Source of the DNA: Enterobacterales bacterium
GTDB taxonomy: Bacteria; Pseudomonadota; Gammaproteobacteria; Enterobacterales; Kangiellaceae
Reading direction: 5' to 3'
Assembly (NCBI GenBank): GCA_030949565.1
Contig: JAUZSK010000036.1
Span: forward strand, 31,333-95,332
Length of the DNA stretch: 64,000 bases
Both the position numbers and the translations under genes were made by a program. How positions within the stretch are numbered: the first letter of the stretch is position 1; each line of letters starts with the position of its first letter. The notes below the pieces were generated by a model. The model worked only from the letters and a program-made list of their open reading frames with translations. It was not told where the DNA came from and did no database searches. Positions 32,727 through 42,400 of this stretch are shown in pieces.

Positions 32727-32830
32727 AGTTGTTTCTTCATAAGACAAAAAGGGGACAATTGTTCGCTATCTAACCATAAAAAATAAATGGCATCTGTTAA
32801 ATAAACTCTTTATTTAAGGAGTATAGTAGT

Positions 32831-32859
32831 ATTTACTCATAAAAAGACACCGGTGTCAA
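32831..32859 (-). promoter_or_regulatory. edd promoter overlapped by a perfect palindromic operator
   Basis: GACACCGGTGTC at 32846-32857 is a perfect 12-bp palindrome with a central CG, as expected for a LacI-family site. On the minus strand TTGACA (32859-32854) is a consensus -35 box that overlaps it; 17 bases later is GTAAAT, an acceptable -10. The nearly identical GATACCGGTGTC lies before glk. Binding by the adjacent LacI-type protein is inferred. Confidence 0.75.
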
Positions 32860-32970
32860 TTTCTAAATAAGCCTGCTTTTAATATAGAGGCATTATTCTT
32901 TTCAAGCTTGGTTGGAGGTACTAGATTAAGGGTTTACTGAATCTATTGTCTAGTTGATTATGTTGAAGAT

Positions 32971-33993
32971 TTAGTCGAGTTTCGGCGCAGGAGCACTGGA
33001 TTCACGAACAATTAGCTCATCTTTAAAGATAATATTGGGGTTCTCAATCGGTTTCTGCCGAATGATTCTAATTAAAATGCGCGCCGCCTCAAATGCCATT
33101 TCTGTAATGGGTTGCTTAATAGTGGTCAATGAAGGCCAAATATAGCGTGAAGCAGGGGCATTGTCGAATCCTGTGACGGTTAAATCATTCGGAATAAAGA
33201 GGTTCATTTGCGCCGCCACCTTAACAATACCGGTTGCCATATAGTCGTTCGAAGCAAATATAGCGGTGGGTCTACGGCTAAGAGTCAGTAGTTTTCGTGC
33301 ACAATGCTCACCAGACTCAAAGGTAAAAAAACCTTGTTGGATATAATCATCGATCGGTTTGATACTAGCTTCATCCAGCGCCTGTTGATAGCCTAAAAGC
33401 CGTTGTTTGGATGCTGCATGATCAGGGTGTCCCATAATAAAGGCAATCCTTTGATGTCCAAGGGAAATTAAATAGCGACACATTTCATAGGAGGCTTCTT
33501 TGTCGTTACTATAAACACTAGGGTGTTGGTTAAGCGATTGATCGCCGCCTACTCGAACAAAAGGGATCTGTCTTGTTTCTAAGAAACTCAGTAGCGGTTT
33601 CATATCAGAAAAAGGCGGAGTTAAAATAAGTCCATCGAGATTGGTGTTGATGAGACCCTTTTCAAGATTTTCTAGCAATAGATCACTTTCATGATCTTCC
33701 GGATAAATGATCAGATTATAGCCATCGTTTTTACAGCGTTTTAACGCCCCTACTTGTATTTTTGACACAAAGCTGTTGCTTTGGCTAGCGTAAAGTAGAC
33801 CGATTAATAGTGATTGGTTACTAGCCAAGGCTCGTGCTTGAGGGTTAGGCTGATAGCCTAGCACTTTTATTGCATGATGTACTTTTGTTTTGGTATCTTG
33901 GCTAACATTGGGCTCGCTATTTAGGACTCTTGAGATGGTTTTTTTAGAGACTCCGGCATATTTAGCGACGTCATTAATGGTGATTTTTTTCAC
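32971..33993 (-). CDS. LacI-family transcriptional regulator of the Entner-Doudoroff cluster
   Basis: The start is probably GTG 33993, eight bases after AAGGA, giving 340 residues beginning VKKITINDVAKYAGVSKKTISRVLN, the LacI helix-turn-helix. The hinge (NPQARALASNQS) and a periplasmic-binding-protein-like sensor domain follow (LDGLILTPPFSDMKPLL, HQRIAFIMGHPDHAASKQRLLGY, AIFASNDYMATGIVKVA, VTGFDNAPASRYIWPSLTTI). A longer frame from TTG 34014 is less likely. It lies between glk and edd, and matching palindromes sit on both promoters, so it probably represses the pathway. The effector is unknown; a sugar phosphate or KDPG would be natural. Confidence 0.9.
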   Translation of the reverse strand: MKKITINDVAKYAGVSKKTISRVLNSEPNVSQDTKTKVHHAIKVLGYQPNPQARALASNQSLLIGLLYASQSNSFVSKIQVGALKRCKNDGYNLIIYPEDHESDLLLENLEKGLINTNLDGLILTPPFSDMKPLLSFLETRQIPFVRVGGDQSLNQHPSVYSNDKEASYEMCRYLISLGHQRIAFIMGHPDHAASKQRLLGYQQALDEASIKPIDDYIQQGFFTFESGEHCARKLLTLSRRPTAIFASNDYMATGIVKVAAQMNLFIPNDLTVTGFDNAPASRYIWPSLTTIKQPITEMAFEAARILIRIIRQKPIENPNIIFKDELIVRESSAPAPKLD

Positions 33994-34058
33994 ATCATGG
34001 TTCCTTTTATACAAATTGTTCTAGGCCTGACACAGTTCGTGCAATGGTCTCATCTTAT

Positions 34059-35042
34059 TCATTGCTGATAGTAAGCCGCCGCTCCGGTTAGAGCTGAATT
34101 ATTTGCCAACACCAGATTAACCGGAATACTTTCAAGGTAATTTTTCATAATAGGATTTGCAGTAAAGCCCGCAGTAAAATTGCTTTGGGTTAACAGATCC
34201 GCATTTTTCTTCAAAATGCCACCACATAGGTAAACCCCACCTCTTGCGCCAAATGTGACAGCTAAATCCGAGGCTGATTGACCTAACCAGTCGCAAAAAA
34301 GTTGAAAGGTCTTAAAGGCCAGTGAATCGGGTTCATTATTTGCTATTTCTGATATTTGCGAGGCATTAAGTGGCTTTTGGTTCAAATCATTGACGGCAGA
34401 TAACGCCTCATATAGATTTCCAAGTCCTGGGCCTGAGAAAATTGACTCTAGGGTAACAAAAGGGTTTTTGCGGTTTAAATAATCAATCACTGCGGATTGT
34501 AATTCGGTGTGTGCTGCTAAGGACATATGTCCACCTTCAGAGGCGAGCACTTTCCATTGTGGTTTGGGCTTTGTCGCCATGCGCACTAATGAGGCCACAC
34601 CAAAGCCGGTACCTGGGCCAATAACAGCAATCGGCGCGGCATTTATCGGAACGCCGGATTTAATACCAATAATTTCTTGGTTTGAAATATATCGAGTGGC
34701 TAGCGCATAGGCGGCAAAATCATTGATGACTTGAAGGGTGTCTAATTTGAGATCTCGCTTTAATTGCTCGATAGAAAAGCGCCAGTTTAAATTAGTGAGC
34801 AGAATCTTGTCTGTTTCTACTGGACCGGCGACGGCTAAGCAAGCGCCGTGAATAGTGGTCGTGCCAAGCGAATTAATATAATGTTTGACCGCTTGCGAAA
34901 TATTTTCAAACTGTTTGCTAGGATATTTTTGAATGTTTTCAATTCGAAAGTTTTGTCCAGCGCTACAACTTTGGGTAACCAGTCCGAATCGGGCATTGGT
35001 TCCGCCAATATCTGCAACTAGGTAAGGATATTTTACAGTCAT
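34059..35042 (-). CDS. glk: Glucokinase, bacterial Glk type
   Basis: This 327-residue glucokinase phosphorylates glucose with ATP. It has YLVADIGGTNARFGLV (phosphate 1 motif), INDFAAYALATRYI (catalytic aspartate in ND), VIGPGTGFGVASLV, SEGGHMSLAAHTELQ and GGVYLCGGILKKNADLL. It is the first gene of the minus-strand cluster, upstream of the LacI-type regulator, and supplies glucose 6-phosphate for zwf. Confidence 0.95.
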   Translation of the reverse strand: MTVKYPYLVADIGGTNARFGLVTQSCSAGQNFRIENIQKYPSKQFENISQAVKHYINSLGTTTIHGACLAVAGPVETDKILLTNLNWRFSIEQLKRDLKLDTLQVINDFAAYALATRYISNQEIIGIKSGVPINAAPIAVIGPGTGFGVASLVRMATKPKPQWKVLASEGGHMSLAAHTELQSAVIDYLNRKNPFVTLESIFSGPGLGNLYEALSAVNDLNQKPLNASQISEIANNEPDSLAFKTFQLFCDWLGQSASDLAVTFGARGGVYLCGGILKKNADLLTQSNFTAGFTANPIMKNYLESIPVNLVLANNSALTGAAAYYQQ

Positions 35043-35131
35043 TGATTAAAAGTCTCTAACAAGCCATTGATTATGGGCGATTGGGTGGTTCGCAAGCGCT
35101 AAGTCGATTATTAACGGCGAATAATGCTGTA

Positions 35132-35161
35132 ATGATACCGGTGTCATTGATACTTTGTCAA
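35132..35161 (-). promoter_or_regulatory. glk promoter overlapped by an operator
   Basis: GATACCGGTGTC (35134-35145) differs by one base from the edd palindrome and is extended to AATGATACCGGTGTCATT. On the minus strand TTGACA (35161-35156) and TATCAT (35137-35132) form a -35/-10 pair with 18-base spacing; the operator covers the spacer and -10, so bound protein would block transcription. Confidence 0.75.
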
Positions 35162-35252
35162 AGCACCAGGGGTTAAAAAACAGTTTTTAGCGGGGAATTG
35201 CTTTTGTATTTATGATTTTAGTTAGACCGTGGTTAGAAAGAATGCCATAAAA

Positions 35253-35270
35253 TTCAAACAAACGTTTGAA
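35253..35270. promoter_or_regulatory. PsrA-like palindrome upstream of fadI
   Basis: CAAACGTTTG (35259-35268) is a perfect palindrome extended on the right by AA and on the left by a second TTCAAA. It resembles the CAAAC...GTTTG sites of the TetR-type fatty acid regulator PsrA and lies about 130 bases before a fatty acid oxidation operon. The match to PsrA is from memory of its consensus; no psrA gene is in the window. Confidence 0.55.
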
Positions 35271-35401
35271 TTAATCGACCAATTAGGGTAAATTTATCTT
35301 CCGCCAGTGATTTTGCTTGAATAGAAGGTTTAATGTTTATCTAGCCTTGAGCAAAATACCTTTCAATGAATTTTCTATTCTAGATTGAGAAAGAGCTTAA
35401 T

Positions 35402-36927
35402 ATGACTAAAGCGCCCAAAAAATCAGCGACAAAGACCTCAAGTGTTAAAACAGTAACCGCTAAAAAAGCGATGGCTAAAAAGGCGAAGCCTAAAACAGCA
35501 ACTTCGACTGGCAAAGCAGTCACTAAAAAAAAGTCCGCAACGGCTAACAAAAACACTGTCTCTTCAAATGTATCGGCCAAGACCAAGGTGAGTAAAAAGC
35601 CTGCCACTCGATCTAAAGTGAAAAACAGTCGTTCCACTACCAGTTCAAAAGATAGGATTGCGATTGTGGCAGGTCTTAGAACCCCTTTTGCACGACAAAT
35701 GACCCACTTTAAGTCGCTCAACGCGATAGAGATGGGGCAGATGGTGTGGTTTCGGAGATGTTAACCCGTGCTGAAATTGATTTAACATTGATCGACCGGG
35801 TGGTGTTTGGGCAGGTGCTTGTACAGCCGGAAGCGCCTAATATTGCGCGTGAGATAGTGCTTGGTACTGGGATGAATGTCCATACCGATGCCTATTCTGT
35901 TTCTCGCGCTTGTGCCACCAGTTTCCAATCAGCAGTGAGTATCGCGGAATCCTTGATGGCTGGCAGTATTGAGATAGGTGTCGCCGGTGGTGCGGATTCA
36001 TCTTCCGTGGTTCCTATCGGCGTATCCAAAAAATTGTCATCCATTTTAGTTGAAATGTCTAAAGTAAAAAGCCTCGGGCAGCGCCTAAAATTATTAGCTA
36101 AACTTCGCCCTAAAGATCTCATTCCGGTACCACCTTCGGTCAAGGAATATTCAACTGGATTAACCATGGGACAAAATGCTGAACAGATGGCTGTTGATCA
36201 TGCTATTAGTCGTCAGGCGCAAGACCAATTAGCCCACCGTTCGCATAGTTTAGCTGCCGAAGCCTGGACCAGCGGTAAATTAGAGCAAGAAGTGATGACA
36301 GCCTATGTTGCGCCTTTTAATAAAGCATTAAGCCGCGATAACACGGTGCGCTTTGATTCTGTATTGGAAAATTATGCCAAGTTAAAACCCGCTTTTGATA
36401 AACAGCATGGTACTTTAACCGCGGCAAATAGTACCGCATTAACCGATGGGGCTGCGGCTTTGTTGATGATGAAGGAGTCCAAAGCAAAGGCGCTGGGTTA
36501 TGAACCCCTAGGCTATATTAAAAGCTATGCGTTTGCTGCCATTGAGGTGGAAAAAGATATGCTAATGGGACCCTCCTACGCAACACCTATTGCACTTAAA
36601 AAAGCTGGATTAAGTTTAAAGGATATGGCGATGATTGATATGCATGAAGCCTTTGCTGCGCAAACTTTGTGTAACTTGCAAGCTTTTGCTAGCAAAACCT
36701 TTGCCCAGCAGAAACTCGGCTTATCCAACGCGATCGGTGAAGTCGATATGGATAAATTTAATCCCTTAGGTGGTTCATTAGCCTACGGTCATCCCTTTGC
36801 GGCAACCGGAGCTCGCATGATCACACAAACTTTAAGAGAGTTAAAAAGACGCGGTGGTGGTTATGCTTTAACCACGGCTTGTGCAGCTGGTGGTCTTGGT
36901 GCGGCAATGATACTGGAAGCTGAATAG
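35402..36927 (+). CDS. fadI: 3-ketoacyl-CoA thiolase (FadI type) with a basic N-terminal extension, one frame break
   Basis: FadI cleaves 3-ketoacyl-CoA in beta-oxidation. Residues 1 to about 82 are a low-complexity tail rich in K, A, T and S ([20 protein letters not shown]...), unlike the usual short start. The enzyme begins at [16 protein letters not shown], and [15 protein letters not shown] holds the nucleophilic cysteine; [29 protein letters not shown] and [12 protein letters not shown] supply the histidine and second cysteine. The frame breaks near 35749 between GQMV and [12 protein letters not shown]; one missing base (GTGGTG read as GTGTG) or two extra bases would explain it. Corrected length is about 508 residues. 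fadJ follows within 13 bases. Confidence 0.9.
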
Positions 36928-36939
36928 AGGAGTATGGAA

Positions 36940-39132
36940 ATGACCCAATCAAAAACAAGTACTAGCAAATCACTGACCCTATCGGTTTCCGAACAAGGCA
37001 TCGGATGGATCACCATTGATGTTGCGAGTGAAACTCAAAATACAATCCGTGCAGATTTTGCGGCTGAATTTGAAGCGATTTTTACGCAAATAGTTAAAGA
37101 TCCTTCGATAAAAGCCCTAGTGATTATTAGCGGAAAAGAGGATGGTTTTATCGCTGGTGCTGATATCGGTATGCTACAAGGTATCGATAGTCAAGAGGCT
37201 ATTTTTTCGCTGGCTATGACAGGGCATCATATCTTCAATAAATTAGAGTCGCACTCAATGCCGGTGATAGCCGCTATTAATGGAGCTTGTCTTGGTGGCG
37301 GTTTGGAGTTGGCGATGGCTTGTAGCTATCGTATCGCAACGGATAATCCCAGTACCAAACTGGGCCTACCAGAAGTTCAACTGGGTCTTCTACCCGGCGC
37401 CGGAGGAACACAACGATTACCAAGATTGGTGGGTATTGCAACTAGTCTCGATCTTATGCTCACGGGTAAACAATTACCCGCTATTCGAGCTAAAAAAATA
37501 GGTTTGGTAGATGAGGTTGTCGCACCGGCAAATCTTAGAAAGGCTGCTGAAAAGGCGGTAACAAAATTGCTCGGACATTCTAAACGAGTGAGCAGTCAGC
37601 TATACCCTCATTTTTCTTTACCTAAGAATTTTACCGCCTCGGAACTTCAGAAATTAGCGCTTGAAACCAATGAATTTGGACGTAAGATTATTTTTGACAA
37701 AGCTAAATCGTCGGTTCTAAAGAAAACGCAAGGCAATTACCCATCGCCACTAAAGATTATCGAATGTGTAAAGCAGGGGATAACCAATGGTTTTGATGCA
37801 GGCATAAAATATGAAGCGCAAGCCTTTTCAGAGCTGGTGATTTCTGACATAGCAAAACAACTAATGAATATCTTCTTTGCCACGGTTGAACTTAAAAAAG
37901 ATAGTGGTGTTAAGAACAAAGTATCAACAGTTAATATTGAACGGGTTGGCGTATTAGGCGGAGGTTTAATGGGGGCAGGGATAGCTTTTGTAACAGCCGA
38001 TAAAGCCAATAAAATGGTTAGAATAAAAGATCAAGATGATCGGGGAATTAATCACGCGCTTAAATATTGCTGGGATATTTATCGTAGTAAAATCAAACGA
38101 AAGCATATTAAACTTAATCTAGGCAGCCAAAAATTTTCGCGTATTACAGGTAGTACCAGTTATCGTGGTTTTAAAAATTGTCAGTTAGTGATTGAAGCGG
38201 TTTATGAAAACCTTGAATTAAAACAGCAGATGCTAAAGGATATTGAACGAGAGTCCGGGGGACAAAGTATTTTCGCGAGTAATACCTCTTCAATTCCGAT
38301 TACCAATATAGCCGCTGCGGCAAAATATCCTGAAAAAGTGATTGGTCTTCATTATTTTTCACCGGTTGAAAAAATGCCATTGCTAGAGATCATTGTTACA
38401 GAAAAAACTTCAGACCAAGTCATCGCAACCTGTGTCGAATTTGGCAAACAACAGGGTAAAACCGTCATCGTGGTAAAAGATGGTGCGGGTTTTTATACCA
38501 GTCGTATTCTCGCGCCATTTGTTAATGAGGCAGGGCATTTATTGGCCGAAGGTGTGGCCATCGAAAAAATTGATCAAGCCCTGCAACAAGCCGGTTATCC
38601 GATAGGTCCGATCCGTTTACTGGATGAAGTAGGGATCGATGTTGGGACTAAAATAGCGCCTATTTTAGCGCAAGCATTTGGTGAGAGAATGCTACCGCCA
38701 GCGGCATTTGATAAGCTCGAAAAAGACAACCGAAAAGGCAAAAAAAATAAAAGAGGTTTTTATCGTTATGATACAAAGTCCTCCTCTAAACGACAGGTGG
38801 ATTCCAGTATTTATCAACTGCTGCAAATAGAACCCAATAATAACATGACCGCAGAAATGATTGCCGAACGCTGTATGTTACAAATGGTTAATGAGGCCGC
38901 CTATTGTTTTGAACAAGGGATCATTAGCAGTGCAAGAGATGGTGATATCGGAGCGATTTTTGGGCTCGGTTTCCCACCCTTTTTGGGTGGACCATTTCGC
39001 TATGCTGATGCAATCGGTTTAGACAAACTCGTGCAGCGTTTGCAGCATTATCAGCAAACCTGTGGAGGGCGATTTACACCGGCTAAGGTGTTAGTTAAAA
39101 TGGCGAAAAATGGGGGGAAGTTTTACTGCTAA
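36940..39132 (+). CDS. fadJ: Fatty acid oxidation complex alpha subunit FadJ (enoyl-CoA hydratase/3-hydroxyacyl-CoA dehydrogenase)
   Basis: The bifunctional protein hydrates enoyl-CoA and oxidises 3-hydroxyacyl-CoA. I chose ATG 36940, seven bases after GAGGAG, rather than ATG 36934; this gives 730 residues. The hydratase half has FIAGADIGML, AINGACLGGGLELAMAC and PEVQLGLLPGAGGTQRLPRL with the two catalytic glutamates. The dehydrogenase half has VGVLGGGLMGAGIAF, FASNTSSIPIT, GLHYFSPVEKMPLLEI (catalytic histidine) and KDGAGFYTSRIL. Pairing with a FadI-type thiolase favours FadJ over FadB. Confidence 0.93.
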   Translation: MTQSKTSTSKSLTLSVSEQGIGWITIDVASETQNTIRADFAAEFEAIFTQIVKDPSIKALVIISGKEDGFIAGADIGMLQGIDSQEAIFSLAMTGHHIFNKLESHSMPVIAAINGACLGGGLELAMACSYRIATDNPSTKLGLPEVQLGLLPGAGGTQRLPRLVGIATSLDLMLTGKQLPAIRAKKIGLVDEVVAPANLRKAAEKAVTKLLGHSKRVSSQLYPHFSLPKNFTASELQKLALETNEFGRKIIFDKAKSSVLKKTQGNYPSPLKIIECVKQGITNGFDAGIKYEAQAFSELVISDIAKQLMNIFFATVELKKDSGVKNKVSTVNIERVGVLGGGLMGAGIAFVTADKANKMVRIKDQDDRGINHALKYCWDIYRSKIKRKHIKLNLGSQKFSRITGSTSYRGFKNCQLVIEAVYENLELKQQMLKDIERESGGQSIFASNTSSIPITNIAAAAKYPEKVIGLHYFSPVEKMPLLEIIVTEKTSDQVIATCVEFGKQQGKTVIVVKDGAGFYTSRILAPFVNEAGHLLAEGVAIEKIDQALQQAGYPIGPIRLLDEVGIDVGTKIAPILAQAFGERMLPPAAFDKLEKDNRKGKKNKRGFYRYDTKSSSKRQVDSSIYQLLQIEPNNNMTAEMIAERCMLQMVNEAAYCFEQGIISSARDGDIGAIFGLGFPPFLGGPFRYADAIGLDKLVQRLQHYQQTCGGRFTPAKVLVKMAKNGGKFYC

Positions 39133-39148
39133 TCAGCGCTCCGCCTGT

Positions 39149-39213
39149 CATTCCCGGGCCACTACCATCATTCCCGCGCTCCGCACGTCATTCCCGCGCA
39201 GGCGGGAATCCAC
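39149..39213. repeat. REP-like repeat cluster with a GTCATTCCCGC hairpin
   Basis: TCATTCCCG occurs three times in about 60 bases. The last copy forms a perfect hairpin, ATTCCCGC-GCAG-GCGGGAAT (39190-39209), continuing to CCAC, the common proteobacterial intergenic palindrome. It follows fadJ and may act as its terminator or be a small mobile repeat. Confidence 0.75.
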
Positions 39214-39402
39214 CAATTATTCAATCAAGCAAAGCCATCCAATGGCCTAATAATTCACCATCAATTATATCGTTTTATATAAAAAACCTACTTTTTATAA
39301 CCTAAATGTTAATATTACCGTTTTTTTAACGCGTTTTTTCTGGTAATGTCGCTGCCAATCAATAAAATCAAAAATAATTTGACAGAAAGGGAGCTTTCAG
39401 CA

Positions 39403-42400
39403 ATGATTTTAGCCAACAGCCAACAGCCAACAGCCAACAGCCAACAGCCAACAGCCAACAGCCAACAGCCAACAGCCAACAGCCAACAGCCAACAGCCAA
39501 CAGCCAACAGCCAAATAAATCCTTATTAATTCTTTTCTTTAGCGGTTTATTCTTTCTCACCGCGGTATTTTATACCCCTTTTGCGTCCAGTGCTTTTGCC
39601 GGTGGTGGCTGTAATCTAAAAGGCTCAGGGATTGGTGAAATCGGTCTTAATGCGGGCTGCGGCGAGCCAGCGCCGAATCTATTAACCCCTCCGGCAAGTA
39701 TCACCGTGCCCGTCAATGGCGATACACTGTCATATGTGATCAGTTGGACGCTGCCCAATCTCGGCACCGTATCACGATACGAGCTCGAAGAGCATGCCAG
39801 TAGCGATCCCGTGGGGCGTTATACTCAAATCTTTAGCGGTTTAGCCCTGTCTAAAACCATTGCGAACCAATCCCCCGGGGTATGGAGCTATCGCATTAGA
39901 GCCTGTGACTCCAATGGTTGTAGTCTTTGGCTCTATTCAAGCAATGATGCAACGGTAACCGATCCTAATACGGGTGGTGGCGCTGGTGGCGGTCAACCGC
40001 CAGGGACAACGCCGGGCATGGCGCCAACGCATGATCCTACTCAAGGCGCTATCGCTGGGCAGTTCCGCGTGAGCGAATCGGGTCAAGTGAATTATTCCGT
40101 CAGTTTTTCGGCGGTTCCGGGACGTGGCGGCATTACCCCGCAACTGGGGCTAAGCTATTCTTCTCAAGGCGGTAATGGTGTGGTCGGTTTAGGCTGGAAT
40201 ATTACTGGACTTTCAGCCATTGGTCGTTGTCGTCAAACCTGGGAGCAAGACGGGCTCAACAAGGCCGTGGATTTAACCGCCAGTGATCGCTTTTGTCTGG
40301 ACGGTCAGCGGTTGATGGTGGTCGCAGGCGATTATGGTGCCGTTGGCGCTCAATACCGCACAGAAATAGACAGTCAAGTGGAAGTGTTTGCAATTGGCGG
40401 CAGCTTGGGTAATCCCGATCACTTTGAAGTCTACGCCAAAGATGGCTCTCTCACGACCTATGGAGACAGCGTTGATTCAAAAATCTATTCCAATAGTGCT
40501 GCCAGCAACAACCTGATCACTAACTGGGTTAAAAGTCAATTCACCGATAATCCTCGTTTAGCCAGCCCGAATGGATACAGTTATACCTATGAAACCGATG
40601 CAACCACTTCCGAATTTGTACTCACTCGGGTGGATTATAGCGGTGCGCAAGCCAATTCCGTTGTTTTTAACTACGATAGCACACGCCCCGATAAGTCGAA
40701 TGGTTGGTCAGCCACGGGTGCGCGTTTTGCAACCAGTAAGCGTCTGGCACAAGTGGAAACGCTTGCCGGTAACAGCGTGATCCGACGTTACCGATTGACC
40801 TATGATAACAGTGGTATCGCTCAACTCTCTCGTCTAGCCACACTCAAGGAATGTGCGGTGAATAACCTCGGCAGTGAAGTCTGTTTAAAACCGACGACTT
40901 TTGACTGGCAACAAGCCCATCTTGGGATGCGAAGTGCCTACAGTGAAAGGACGCCTTTTCGGGGCTATACGGCTGGCGATATAATTCAACCAATCGATAT
41001 TAACGGCGATGGTCGACAAGATGTCGCTTATAACCATGTGGGATACATCATGGTGGGTCGTTCGATGGGTGATTATCTGACCTATTCCATTGGTAAAGTG
41101 ATGGATCCAAATTATCAAGAATACTGGAAACAACTGGATTATAACGGCGATGGTAAAACCGATCTACTCTATATCCACAAACAGTACAGTAACTACCATT
41201 GGACGGTTTCACTTTCTGACGGTACGGGTTTTAATGGTGGTGATATCAATACCGGTATATTGGTTAATAGCGGTGCACAAGCGAAGCGTATGCGGATCAT
41301 GGATGTTAATGCCGATGGTCTACCTGATTTAGTTTATCAACCACCGCAGAATACCTCACAGTTATATGTCAAATATTTAAAGATTGATGCTAGCGGCAAC
41401 CGTCACTTTACCCAAGGGCAGGTCCTAAACTTTAATCCGCTAGATGGGCCTAATGGCGATCTTCCCGCCGATGCCACCGTCGGTGATATCGATATTGAAA
41501 AGACGCAGATGATGGATATTAATGCCGATGGTATTGCTGATATTCTGGCAAAGGTGACATTTCATTATACAGGCTACAACTATTACCCCGAGGAAGATGC
41601 TTGGTTTTATGAGCCCATGGTGGAACAACGATGGGCTTTCTTTACCGGTCAACAGAATAGCCCCAACGACAATTATAGCTATTCCTACCACCCCTACATT
41701 ATTCTCAGTGAGGGATTAAACTACTCAGTCGATAGTCAGGATTTCCGTATTGTTGATTTTAATGGTGATGGCTTGTCTGATGTACTCTATCAGGTAACGA
41801 GTGGCGGTGATTGGTTTTTACTCATTAATAAAGGCGTTGAAGGATTCGGAGGTATTGACTCCTCCGTCGCGATTAATATTGGCAGCGTCCCCTATGATGC
41901 GCATATGCAATTTTTTTGATTGGAACCGTGACGGTAAAACGGATCTGTTGTTTTATAAACCGAGTGGCGCGGTTTATTACAAACCTTGGAATGGCAGTAG
42001 TTTTGGTTTTGAGCAAACAACCGGACTTAATGTGCGACACATTACTGACGGCTCAAGTGTTTTCCTCGATATCAACGGCGATGGTTTAAGCGACTGGCTA
42101 AACATTTACAAGATCAGTGCCCGTGTCCACCTCAGTAACGACAGCTTAATCAAGGACAATGTCATTGCCCGGATTGATAATGGCGCTGGCGCTTTAACGG
42201 AAATCACCTTACAAACCGCTCACCGATGCCAATGTTTATACAAAGGGCAATGGCGCCAATCAGATGGTGTTTGGCAATCACTCTGCAGTGTTTGATGTGG
42301 TGTCCTCAATGTATGTGGTGGCATCAGTGACCAGTCAATCGGCGGGTCTACCCACCAGTGGTGATGTCAATGCCGGCAGTTATCTTCTGAGTCAACAGCA

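Noticed and set aside
39412..39514. CRISPR or minisatellite origin signal in the GCCAACA tract
   Set aside because: The units are contiguous without spacers and lie inside a coding region, fitting a simple tandem repeat.
39315..39560. Minus-strand frame of repeated LLAVGCW units across the 7-bp repeat
   Set aside because: It is a by-product of the tandem repeat, which is open on both strands. It has no ribosome site or homology, and the plus-strand frame continues into a real signal peptide and RHS protein.
40885..41133. Minus-strand and other-frame open frames inside the RHS, pilY1 and SecD genes
   Set aside because: They are shadows of the real genes: no starts with ribosome sites, no recognisable domains and codon content typical of the opposite strand.
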